NCBI GenBank assembly: GCA_002293105.1
Contig: DBCP01000140.1
Span: 5,886 to 15,201, forward strand
Length of the DNA stretch: 9,316 nt
Direction: 5' to 3'
Source: Bacteroidetes bacterium UBA955
Lineage (GTDB): Bacteria; Bacteroidota; Bacteroidia; NS11-12g; UBA955
In this document: positions 1 to 6,740 of the stretch, piece after piece
How positions within the stretch are numbered: position 1 is the first letter of the stretch
Layout of the letters: each line of letters begins with the position of its first letter
Made by a program: the position numbers and the translations under genes
The notes under the pieces: model-generated
What the model saw: the letters and a program-made list of their open reading frames with translations, nothing else
The model's database searches: none
What the model was told of the DNA's origin: nothing

Positions 1-956
1 GCCAAACGACGCTTGGCTTTTTCTTTCGAAGCGATCGCATAGGCGATGGTTCCATAAATCACAGGGATGGATTTCTTATCCAACAATTTTTTTCCTTCGT
101 TGATACAGCGATCGAAATCACCACTCAAATACAAATTCTGAACGTAGAACTTACGAGCAGTTATGTTGTCGTTACGACGGAGATACTCCTCGTAATAAAT
201 AACAGCCGAATCACGCTCTTTCAACAGAGAGAACACTTCGGCTTTTTGACGGTATGCAGGAGCATAGTTTACGTCCAACGCCAATGCTTCATCCAATTTG
301 CTCAAGGCCAAGGTAGCCGCATTTGCACGAGCATACACTTTTGCCTGACGCATCAAAGGACGGGGATCGCTGGTGGCATCATAGCCCGCTACGATATACT
401 GCTGAATGGCGTCTGATGAGTTTGTGGGGTTGTTGATGATCATCGCATCGCCCAACAAAATTTTCGCTTCGAAGTCGTTGTTGCTGATTTTCAAATAATC
501 GATGGCACGTGCACCATAAGTTTTCAATTGCTCAGGTGAACCAAACTCCACCAATAGATAGGCACGCGCAATTTCTTTATTAATCAACGGACGCAATTTC
601 TTTTTGGCTACTGAGGCTTGTACAAAAAACGCTTCCGCACCTTGCACATTGTGTTTGCGCAATTCCATGTGCCCCTTACCGACCAAGTTTAAAGGTCCGG
701 TTGGTGCGATAGCCAATCCTTGGTTGAACATATTCAACGCGCTCAAAGAATCGCCTTTTGCCAGGAAATTCAAACCAGCCCAGTAGTAGTTATCGCCTAC
801 TTTGGGTTTGGTGGCAATCAATTTGGCATAAATCTGTTCAGCTTTTTCAAATTCTTCGTTGCGTGAAAAACGCTGTCCCTCGGCCAGGGTCTGAGCTACA
901 GCAGAGGTCATCAACAGCACTGAACTCAGCAGGAGTGATACGGATATCTTTTTCAT
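1..956 (-). CDS. Secreted TPR-repeat protein (3' end beyond window)
   Basis: I translated this gene by hand from the ATG at 954-956; the frame stays open for 318 codons to the window edge, so the C-terminus is missing. It starts MKKISVSLLLSSVLL and has a signal peptide with a probable cleavage site AVA|Q at residues 19-22, so the protein is expected in the periplasm or at the envelope. The rest is helical and TPR-like: one repeat follows the signal peptide (EEFEKAEQIYAKLI), another lies near residues 57-70 (AKGDSLSALNMFNQG), and a clear pair lies near residues 220-260 (DEALALDVNYAPAYRQKAEV, then SAVIYYEEYLRR). TPR arrays are protein-docking scaffolds; no enzyme motif is visible. It follows the PstS-like lipoprotein gene by 69 bases with no terminator between, so co-transcription is likely. 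I recall the same pairing downstream of exbD/tonB genes in other Bacteroidota, which hints at a role in envelope transport or energisation. The specific function is unknown. Confidence 0.85.
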   Translation of the reverse strand, partial: MKKISVSLLLSSVLLMTSAVAQTLAEGQRFSRNEEFEKAEQIYAKLIATKPKVGDNYYWAGLNFLAKGDSLSALNMFNQGLAIAPTGPLNLVGKGHMELRKHNVQGAEAFFVQASVAKKKLRPLINKEIARAYLLVEFGSPEQLKTYGARAIDYLKISNNDFEAKILLGDAMIINNPTNSSDAIQQYIVAGYDATSDPRPLMRQAKVYARANAATLALSKLDEALALDVNYAPAYRQKAEVFSLLKERDSAVIYYEEYLRRNDNITARKFYVQNLYLSGDFDRCINEGKKLLDKKSIPVIYGTIAYAIASKEKAKRRL

Positions 957-1025
957 TTTGGTGCAAAAAAACTATGTAATTGTTATATATGTGTTACGAA
1001 TTTCAAAAATTGTTCCAAAAGATGA

Positions 1026-1994
1026 CTAATTAAACAACTGAATGGTACGTGTGGGTGGAATCGCAGGTGAAAGTCCGCATTTTTTTAACAGAATCTGTCC
1101 GCCTTGATCGCAACAAAAAGCCAAGAATCCTTGGGCCAAACCAGAATATCCTTGCAAGTCGTAGCCCATAACGGGCGCCACGAAGGGATACTGTTTGGCG
1201 TAGACTTGTGATTGATAGGGCAAATGATATTCTTTGGTGGAATCATTTTGTATGGCAAGTACTTTCACTGACTTTCGCAGGTGGCGTGCGAGGGTATCTC
1301 CCCTATCGGCAATCCAATTCATGCCCACAAATCCCATCGCACCCTGATGTTGTTGTACGTATTGAAAAACTGCTGTGGGCGTACTCAACTGAACAAATTT
1401 TGGTGGTTGAGCATTGGCTTTTTGACGGGTACTTTCTCGTTGCAAATACCAATCATTCAGGTAATTATAGGCCAAATCCCCTTTCAAGAATACCCAAACC
1501 AAAGGCGCATCGACCATCCCCCGCCATCCTTTGATCTTTCCGTCCATCATTCCATACAAAGAATCGGCACTCAAACCGTTATTGGGGTTGTTTTTATTGA
1601 CCAAAAAAGCGGTTGAAGCGCTGCCAACAATATGGGACCGCACTTTGATCTGCCGCGATTCCAGGGACTTCACCATGGACGTATCAAACAAATAATTGAT
1701 GTAAAGCGCTGTGATTGTTTTATCTCTCACCCCTTCCAATAGTTGCATTGGCGCTAGATATTTCGGTTGAATGTGTGCTTGTGGATACAGTTCATGAAAC
1801 CGCGCAATCAATTGATTGAACATCATGCTATCATTGATATCGATACCAATCTCCAGCTCTCCTTTTGTGGGGATATCGTTGCGATTGCCTTTGTGCTCCA
1901 TATCCAAACAGGAGAACAATCCCACTACAATTAAGGACAAAGCCGTAAAAAGACCTTTTCTTTGGAGAGACATCGTACACATCAATCGGTTCAT
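1026..1994 (-). CDS. PstS-like substrate-binding lipoprotein
   Basis: The 322-residue product resembles the periplasmic binding protein superfamily of the PstS-like type. The N-terminus has a hydrophobic stretch (residues 14-28) ending in LFSC, with Cys29 as the probable lipidated residue. Visible family features are a first beta strand near 47-52 (LEIGID), the helix and strand FHELYPQAHIQPKY (66-79), the SASTAFLVNKNNP segment (125-137) followed by GKIKGW (152-157), MGFVGMNWIADRGD (220-233), and a C-terminal GQILLKKCGLSP...PPTR segment (299-316). Family members bind small anions such as phosphate, but no pstCAB genes lie here, so transport of phosphate is not implied. The ATG overlaps the stop of the upstream membrane peptide by 4 bases (ATGA, 1991-1994), suggesting translational coupling. 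Met5 and Met8 are alternative starts, and starting at Met8 gives a more typical signal peptide. The gene ends with TAG at 1026. The family is fairly sure; the ligand is unknown. Confidence 0.82.
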   Translation of the reverse strand: MNRLMCTMSLQRKGLFTALSLIVVGLFSCLDMEHKGNRNDIPTKGELEIGIDINDSMMFNQLIARFHELYPQAHIQPKYLAPMQLLEGVRDKTITALYINYLFDTSMVKSLESRQIKVRSHIVGSASTAFLVNKNNPNNGLSADSLYGMMDGKIKGWRGMVDAPLVWVFLKGDLAYNYLNDWYLQRESTRQKANAQPPKFVQLSTPTAVFQYVQQHQGAMGFVGMNWIADRGDTLARHLRKSVKVLAIQNDSTKEYHLPYQSQVYAKQYPFVAPVMGYDLQGYSGLAQGFLAFCCDQGGQILLKKCGLSPAIPPTRTIQLFN

Positions 1995-2188
1995 GATTGC
2001 TCGTCTTTTCTACGAAACAGAAGGTATCCATTCAATGCCCTAAAAGCGCCCCAAATCACCAAAAATATCACGATGGGCTTGGAGCCGTAACCCAGCACAT
2101 CGAGGTCACCTTTGAGGTAAAACACAACTGCGAACGACCAGAAAGCGAGCGCTGAAATCCAATGATACCAATGGTTGGTTTTGAACAT
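1991..2188 (-). CDS. Small two-helix membrane protein
   Basis: This 65-residue peptide has two predicted membrane segments, roughly residues 9-27 (ISALAFWSFAVVFYL core) and 38-58 (KPIVIFLVIWGAF and following), joined by a short polar loop (KGDLDVLGYGS). The C-terminal tail is charged (RRKDEQS) and probably cytoplasmic. I do not recognise the family. The case for a real gene is contextual: a Bacteroidota -7 promoter element sits 4 bases before its ATG, a strong terminator closes the previous transcription unit just upstream, and its TGA overlaps the ATG of the PstS-like lipoprotein by 4 bases. It would therefore be the first gene of a three-gene operon with that lipoprotein and the TPR protein. 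It may help anchor or assemble an envelope complex with them, which is inference. Confidence 0.72.
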   Translation of the reverse strand: MFKTNHWYHWISALAFWSFAVVFYLKGDLDVLGYGSKPIVIFLVIWGAFRALNGYLLFRRKDEQS

Positions 2189-2192
2189 ACTA

Positions 2193-2200
2193 CAAAAATA
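2193..2200 (-). promoter_or_regulatory. -7 promoter element (TATTTTTG), nearly leaderless operon start
   Basis: On the minus strand TATTTTTG matches the Bacteroidota -7 consensus TAnnTTTG exactly. Only four bases (TAGT) separate it from the ATG of the small membrane protein, so transcription would begin at or within a base or two of the start codon. There is no good TTG 19 bases upstream; a TTG occurs at a 16-base spacing, inside the upstream terminator stem. Assigned by sequence match and position only. Confidence 0.55.
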
Positions 2201-2204
2201 AACG

Positions 2205-2238
2205 AAAAGGGGCCGACAATGTTTTGTCGGCCCCTTTT
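2205..2238 (-). terminator. Intrinsic terminator after the T9SS protein gene
   Basis: A perfect 15-base inverted repeat (2205-2219 with 2224-2238) encloses a 4-base loop. The stem is GC-rich at its centre (GGGGCCGACA) with four A:T pairs at the base that supply the U-tract in the RNA. It lies 24 bases after the stop of the 645-residue secreted protein gene, the position expected for a Rho-independent terminator. The symmetry makes it usable in both directions, but no plus-strand gene ends nearby. Confidence 0.9.
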
Positions 2239-2262
2239 AAATCATCACTAGGATGAAAAAGA

Positions 2263-4200
2263 TTATTTCACCATCATGGTCTTGCTTACGCTGCTACCAC
2301 CTGCGATGAGGGTGTAGGTGTAAACACCGGTTGACAAACCGTTGGCAGAGATGGTCAACTCGTGGTTGCCTTTGTACAAGTTGCTGTGGGTTTGGGTTTT
2401 CACCAAAGCGCCCATGGCATTGCGTACTTCTACTTTGATATCACCAGGATTGGTCAAGTAAACCATTACATTGGTTTCGTTGCTGAAGGGGTTGGGATAG
2501 TTTTGGTTTACAACCATTACGGCACCAGTGTTGGGCTTCTCAACGTTCACACCATACAACATACCGATGTTACCCTTCAAAATTTCCGTTACCGGGATTG
2601 CTTGATAGTTGATCAAGTTCAAAACCACAGGGTGGTTACCGAATGCACCAGAGTTGTTCTGCAAATTGGTACCTGCGATTTCGTCTTGCTGCCAAGTCAT
2701 GTGCAAGAAACCGTTGGCTACGCGACAAGTTGAAGCGAAGTCATCTTCTCTACCTAGTACTTGAGTAACGTTTTGTGGCAAGCTCCAAGTAGCACCGCCA
2801 TCGGTTGAGTATACTACGCCAATATCACGGAAGTTAGCACCCAAATCAGAAATATCTTGCTCGATGGGAACACTAAACAGACAATACAAGTTTCCGTTGG
2901 CGTCCATGGCAGAGGCTGGCTGACGCAATGCAGAGGTACTTCCCAAACGGGCCACTGTACTCAAACCTGAAGGCACATTACCTCCACTCAAAGCCGCATA
3001 AGTGGCTTGCTCCAAACCATTGAAACCATCTTCATCGCGGTCGAACTGATTACCAGAGGCAATCAAGCTAGTTTTGTCTGTAGCTTCTGACCAATGCATC
3101 ATACCCTGGGTTCCTGGATAGAAGCTATAACTTTCATCGGTGGTATCAGTATCCAATACACGACCCAAACCGAAGAACACATGCAATTTGTTGTTGTTAT
3201 CAATGATTACATCTACGGTACCATCGTTGGTGTATGGGGTATCCAACATTTCTGTTTTGCCCGTCCAAGGAGCGTATTTGAAGGTATCTACGATGATACG
3301 CTGCCAATTATCGCCACCGTCAGTACTTTTCCAAGCGATTACACCTTGCAACAAATCCGCATTCACGATTGCAACGGTATTGCCTTTCACATCGATGGTG
3401 TATTGATCCGCACCGCCGTTGTTGGTCAATGTGCTATCGTAATCAGGCAACATGACGTGTTGCTTATCCCAAGTAGTACCACCGTCTTTAGAGCGACTGT
3501 AAACCATGGGAGCAAAAATACCTTTTCTCCTTGGCGCACGTGCTTCGCCTGGAGAAGCTGAATCTGTGTAGGAACAAATCAAGTGAATTACATCCCCATT
3601 GTTTGCAGTACGCGCCCAAATTGGCTTGTAGGGAGGCTCTTGCAAGATGCTCGTAGTGGTTGAAGGACGTGAAGTGGCCGATGCACTTTTCGCCATGTAG
3701 AAACCACCGTTGGTTGCATCGTGGCCAATGGTGAATACTGAACCATTCGACAATACACCAATGTTGGCCCAACCGGTACGCACGTTTTCAACACGTGAAC
3801 TATCGGATGGGTTCCATTTGCCCGAGGCATCGCGGAAATTGTATCCCGAACCACGGGTGGAGAAACCAGCAGCATCGCTGTTAGCGGTTGTCCAAGCGGC
3901 AGAAATAGCGCCGTTTGAGTGCAAGGCCAAACGGTGAGGCATCGCGAAGTTGGTTTGCAAATCGTAGTAGGTAGAACCTATTCTCACGAAGCTCTTGTAG
4001 TCAACGCCACGGGCACTCAAAGGTTTTTTCTTGGTAGGAGCTACACCGAATCCGCCGTTATCGGCTTTGTCGATGAAAACTTTAGATGTTGACAACGTCT
4101 GGGGGGTGCCTTGATTAGCACCTTCCAAAGTCGCAGCAACTTGCGCTGAAGCAAACGAAGTAGCAACAGCAGCAATGGTTAAAGCGTATAGTTTTTTCAT
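2263..4200 (-). CDS. Secreted Asp-box (sialidase-like propeller) protein with T9SS C-terminal domain
   Basis: The 645-residue product has a signal peptide (MKKLYALTIAAVATSFASAQ, cleavage probably ASA|Q at 17-20). Three Asp-box motifs of the form S-x-D-x-G-x-T/N-W are visible: SKDGGTTW (237-244), STDGGDNW (292-299) and STDGGATW (465-472). These mark a sialidase/BNR-type beta-propeller across about residues 70-530. The last ~80 residues form a T9SS type A sorting domain: NYPNPF at 567-572, then beta strands (IKVEVRNAMGALV), the segment LSTGVYTYTL (622-631) and a basic end, KTMMVK. The protein should cross the inner membrane by Sec, leave by type IX secretion, and be anchored at the surface or released. 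Asp boxes are structural and I did not identify the arginine triad of true sialidases, so enzymatic activity is not supported. A weak promoter candidate lies at 4219-4226 (TTTATTTG on the minus strand, CTG 19 bases upstream). holA ends 50 bases upstream without a terminator. Confidence 0.85.
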   Translation of the reverse strand: MKKLYALTIAAVATSFASAQVAATLEGANQGTPQTLSTSKVFIDKADNGGFGVAPTKKKPLSARGVDYKSFVRIGSTYYDLQTNFAMPHRLALHSNGAISAAWTTANSDAAGFSTRGSGYNFRDASGKWNPSDSSRVENVRTGWANIGVLSNGSVFTIGHDATNGGFYMAKSASATSRPSTTTSILQEPPYKPIWARTANNGDVIHLICSYTDSASPGEARAPRRKGIFAPMVYSRSKDGGTTWDKQHVMLPDYDSTLTNNGGADQYTIDVKGNTVAIVNADLLQGVIAWKSTDGGDNWQRIIVDTFKYAPWTGKTEMLDTPYTNDGTVDVIIDNNNKLHVFFGLGRVLDTDTTDESYSFYPGTQGMMHWSEATDKTSLIASGNQFDRDEDGFNGLEQATYAALSGGNVPSGLSTVARLGSTSALRQPASAMDANGNLYCLFSVPIEQDISDLGANFRDIGVVYSTDGGATWSLPQNVTQVLGREDDFASTCRVANGFLHMTWQQDEIAGTNLQNNSGAFGNHPVVLNLINYQAIPVTEILKGNIGMLYGVNVEKPNTGAVMVVNQNYPNPFSNETNVMVYLTNPGDIKVEVRNAMGALVKTQTHSNLYKGNHELTISANGLSTGVYTYTLIAGGSSVSKTMMVK

Positions 4201-4250
4201 AGGTTAATTTATTATTTACAAATAAAAGAAAAATAAAGGAAAAAACAGCA

Positions 4251-5285
4251 TCAAACCCGCTGTGGGGCACGAAGTATTCCTACGATGGCTTCAATCAGTA
4301 ATTCTCCGTCTGATGCAGATCCGCGATGTACGCCCTTCAATCGCAAATCCAGAAGCTTAATCTGATTAAATACCCGCTCCAAATCACTGGCTGAATACAA
4401 CTTAGCTGCACCCAAATATTCATCCAAAAAAAATGGATTCACGCCTAATGCACTGGCCAATTCCCCTTTGCTTCCACCCGACATCTGTTGTGTGAGGAGT
4501 ATTTTGCCAAAATAATTGTGAAGGTTGGTAACCATGCGCAAGATTTCGCCTTTTTCGGAGCGTTGCGACATATGATGGGCAATTTGAATGGCTTTGTTGA
4601 AATTCTTGGCGCCGAGTGCACTTTGCAGTTCAAATACATTGTACTCGCGGTTAAAACCAATATTCGCTTCGATGTGGGTTGTGCGGATAAACTCGTCTTT
4701 CACGTTGATAAACAGTTTATCCAATTCATTGTGAATCAAGGGCAAATCAGCACCCAGCAACTCAACAATCATCTGAATGGCTGAAGTATCCACGCTTTTA
4801 CCCTGCTGTTTGAAATACTCAGGAAGCCAATCTTTGATTTGATAATCGCGAAGTTTGGCCGCATGGTAGGCTCCACCGAAACGATCGGCTTGTTTACCCA
4901 CTTTGGTACGCATATCCATCTTGCTACCACGGAATGCGCAAACCAACACCGTAGACGGCATGGGGTTATCCAAATATGATAACAATTTGTCAAACTCTTT
5001 AATGTCTTGGGCATCTTTCACAATGATCACCTGATACTGACTCATCATGGGGTAACGACGGGCCATCGAGATAAGGTCGTGTACTTTGACCTCTTTTCCG
5101 TAAATCAAGGTTTGATTGAAACTGCGTTCAGACTCAGGAAGGATGCTCTGTTCAATCAAATCAGTGATGGCATCAATGAAATATACCTCTTCACCGTGCA
5201 GCAAATACACGGGTGAATATTGTTTGGATTGAATCTTACGACGCAAATCCAAATAATTCGATATGGTATCGCTCATTTTGGCCAT
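4251..5285 (-). CDS. holA: DNA polymerase III delta subunit (clamp loader)
   Basis: The 344-residue product fits bacterial HolA, the clamp-loader subunit that opens the beta sliding clamp and helps load it on DNA. Family features include PVYLLHGEEVYFID (25-38), corresponding to the N-terminal AAA+-like domain where delta lacks a working P-loop, then FNQTLIYGKEV (56-66), the strand QVIIVKDAQDI (85-95), LGADLPLIHNELDKLFI (177-193), the segment NREYNVFELQSALG (212-225) leading into the C-terminal collar domain, and LLDLRLKG (311-318). The length is normal for the family. The start may be the ATG at 5285 or the in-frame ATG at 5276 (fourth codon), and nothing in the sequence decides between them. 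It is divergent from the HsdR-N-type gene, whose probable GTG is only about 20 bases away. Cytoplasmic and presumably essential. Confidence 0.93.
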   Translation of the reverse strand: MAKMSDTISNYLDLRRKIQSKQYSPVYLLHGEEVYFIDAITDLIEQSILPESERSFNQTLIYGKEVKVHDLISMARRYPMMSQYQVIIVKDAQDIKEFDKLLSYLDNPMPSTVLVCAFRGSKMDMRTKVGKQADRFGGAYHAAKLRDYQIKDWLPEYFKQQGKSVDTSAIQMIVELLGADLPLIHNELDKLFINVKDEFIRTTHIEANIGFNREYNVFELQSALGAKNFNKAIQIAHHMSQRSEKGEILRMVTNLHNYFGKILLTQQMSGGSKGELASALGVNPFFLDEYLGAAKLYSASDLERVFNQIKLLDLRLKGVHRGSASDGELLIEAIVGILRAPQRV

Positions 5286-5304
5286 GGGTTGTATTTTTAC
5301 CGCA

Positions 5305-5763
5305 GTGCAAACATTACATTTTCCTGATTACGGGTTTCGAATTCAAGAACAAGAGCAAAAAAAGGTCATTTTCGATCCTGTTCGGAAAAAATTTATCCCC
5401 CTAACTCCCGAAGAATGGGTTCGACAGCACTGTATCGCCCATTTAATTCAACACTATGCGATACCACAAGGTGTCATCGCTGTTGAAAGGGAAATTCAAG
5501 CATATGGAATGCGCAAACGCTTTGATATTGTGGTGATTGCAAACAATGCATCGCCATTGATTTTGATTGAATGCAAAGCACCAGAGGTGAAAATAACCCG
5601 CAATACGCTGATACAAGCGGCCACTTATAACAATAAATTAGACAGTAGATTCGTGTGGATTACGAACGGACTAGAACATGCATGGTTTGAAAAGGTGAAT
5701 GGGAATTTGCAGTTGATTAATCCTCCAGACCCCGCGGTATTCGCCCAACGCGAACAGCAATGA
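5305..5763 (+). CDS. Standalone HsdR N-terminal-type (PD-(D/E)xK) nuclease-fold protein
   Basis: This is the only plus-strand gene. I place the start at GTG 5305, giving 152 residues beginning MQTLHFPDYGFRI; family members I remember begin this way. In-frame ATGs at 5263 and 5284 would add an unrelated leader and overlap or abut holA. The protein resembles the N-terminal nuclease domain of type I restriction subunit R. Visible motifs (numbered from GTG) are LTPEEWVRQH (33-42), Glu61, KRFDIVV with Asp74, LIECKAP with Glu89 and Lys91 (the D...ExK catalytic signature), and QAATY (104-108), matching the QxxxY motif of RecB/HsdR-like nucleases. All putative metal-binding residues are present, so it may be an active nuclease. 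No helicase domain, methyltransferase or specificity gene is present, so it is not a restriction system by itself. Its position divergent from holA is one I associate with Bacteroidota and suggests a conserved housekeeping DNA role, which is inference. Confidence 0.82.
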   Translation: MQTLHFPDYGFRIQEQEQKKVIFDPVRKKFIPLTPEEWVRQHCIAHLIQHYAIPQGVIAVEREIQAYGMRKRFDIVVIANNASPLILIECKAPEVKITRNTLIQAATYNNKLDSRFVWITNGLEHAWFEKVNGNLQLINPPDPAVFAQREQQ

Positions 5764-5772
5764 TTGCTTTGA

Positions 5773-6660
5773 TTAATCCAACACGATGTCTGTGGCTTTT
5801 CCGGCATTGGTAATGCGCAGAATGCGATCGCAAGATTCGTTATTGAATGGATCAAAATCCAACAGAATGTCGCGGTTGGTCTTTTCAATGGTCAAATTAA
5901 GCAACCCTTTCACTGGAATCATACCACAACCCGGTTCCAGCTTCTTAATCAATGGCGAACCGATGTTCCATTTAAATTCTTCGTCGTTGATTTCGGCCTT
6001 ACCATCGCCCAACAATTGGTAATGATCGCCAAAAACCCCTGGTGTTGTTATACCAGTAATTTTCTCCGCTGTTAAAGTACCTTCTAACTCCATGTGCTTA
6101 TCGTCCAATTCAAGGTGTTTGATATTGAACGATAGCAATTCACGCATTTTCCGTTCTACATCAATTTCCAAGTGGTGAACGATGAACACTTTTGATTCTG
6201 TTCCGAAAACAAATTCGCTGCCATTTTCTACCAGAACATGTGATTTTGACGTGTTTTCTATGTAGTGTGATTCCAAAACCACCTTTACCTTTCCACCGCG
6301 AAAGCGACCGTCTAAGCATTTTTGTGAAGGACGCAAAGGCTGTGTATTGGGACCAAAATCGATGGTAAATTCTACAGGGTCGCCATCATAAAAAGTAGAA
6401 TCGATGATGTAGATCCGGGTGTCTTTACTAAAGTTCTGCAAATTAAAGAACAGCGGTGCACCTTTTCCGTTGGTTTGGTCTGATGATTCGTCGGCAAATT
6501 CTAAAATGGATCCAAGTTCTGTTATCACCATCGCAAAATCAGCGGCGGTTTCTTCACGCGTATCCGAATTGTTGTGAATGCGCTCACACGATGACATTCC
6601 AAACAGCATCAGCACTGTTAAGATTGCAAGCACACTCAATTTGGGTTGCGGAATCTTCAT
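5773..6660 (-). CDS. Lipoprotein of unknown function
   Basis: The 295-residue product starts at the ATG at 6658-6660 (MKIPQPKLSVLAILTVLML...). Its signal sequence ends in GMSSC, with Cys25 as the probable lipidated residue, so it should be anchored in the inner or outer membrane. An in-frame upstream start at 6744 is rejected because it would place the promoter element and an unlikely leader inside the protein. I do not recognise the mature protein. It appears rich in beta strands with many alternating hydrophobic and charged residues (DTRIYIIDSTFYDGDPVEFTI, cut here), acidic overall, with Cys residues in a QKCLDGRF segment, in LEPGCGMIP and in NESCDRIL. The LLNLTIEKTNRDILLDFDPF region and the NESCDRIL segment close to the C-terminus resemble the strand pattern of a secreted beta-sandwich. 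It converges on the HsdR-N-type gene with 9 bases between the stop codons. It probably has its own promoter, at 6708-6715. Confidence 0.75.
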   Translation of the reverse strand: MKIPQPKLSVLAILTVLMLFGMSSCERIHNNSDTREETAADFAMVITELGSILEFADESSDQTNGKGAPLFFNLQNFSKDTRIYIIDSTFYDGDPVEFTIDFGPNTQPLRPSQKCLDGRFRGGKVKVVLESHYIENTSKSHVLVENGSEFVFGTESKVFIVHHLEIDVERKMRELLSFNIKHLELDDKHMELEGTLTAEKITGITTPGVFGDHYQLLGDGKAEINDEEFKWNIGSPLIKKLEPGCGMIPVKGLLNLTIEKTNRDILLDFDPFNNESCDRILRITNAGKATDIVLD

Positions 6661-6707
6661 GTAGATTTTAATTTGTTGCAATTTTCGCAAAAACAACAAC
6701 TTAACAA

Positions 6708-6715
6708 CAAAGATA
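6708..6715 (-). promoter_or_regulatory. -7 promoter element (TATCTTTG) for the lipoprotein gene
   Basis: TATCTTTG on the minus strand is an exact match to TAnnTTTG. Nineteen bases upstream lies a T-run (TTT rather than the preferred TTG), located just after the aminotransferase stop codon. Transcription would start about 40 bases before the ATG at 6660. No terminator was seen between the aminotransferase and this gene, so some read-through is also possible. Confidence 0.5.
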
Positions 6716-6740
6716 ATGGGTTTCACCCCCAAAAAAATGT

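Noticed and set aside
31..38. GCGATCGC palindrome, also at 5824-5831 (HIP1-like)
   Set aside because: Only two copies, both inside genes and with no further repeats; expected by chance in sequence of this composition.
1208..1616. Two plus-strand open frames opposite the PstS-like gene
   Set aside because: No recognisable domain and no promoter; the minus-strand reading has clear family features and operon overlap.
3094..3561. Long plus-strand open frame (155 codons) opposite the secreted Asp-box protein
   Set aside because: It is a shadow of the minus-strand gene. Its composition is unlike a real protein, and the minus frame has a signal peptide, Asp boxes and a sorting domain.
5308..5316. 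TAATGTTTG on the minus strand as a holA promoter
   Set aside because: It has one base too many between TA and TTTG, and there is no TTG at the proper distance.
5305..5763. Type I restriction-modification or other defence system
   Set aside because: Only the nuclease-domain protein is present; there is no motor, methyltransferase or specificity gene on either side, and the flanks are housekeeping genes.
5713..5779. Direct repeat TTGATTAATCC at 5713-5723 and 5769-5779
   Set aside because: One AT-rich 11-base match, one copy coding for Leu-Ile-Asn-Pro and the other across a stop codon; no further copies or target-site structure.
6718..6728. Possible small hairpin (GGG, loop, CCC) after the aminotransferase
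   Set aside because: Only three GC pairs and no following T-run on the minus strand; too weak for a terminator.
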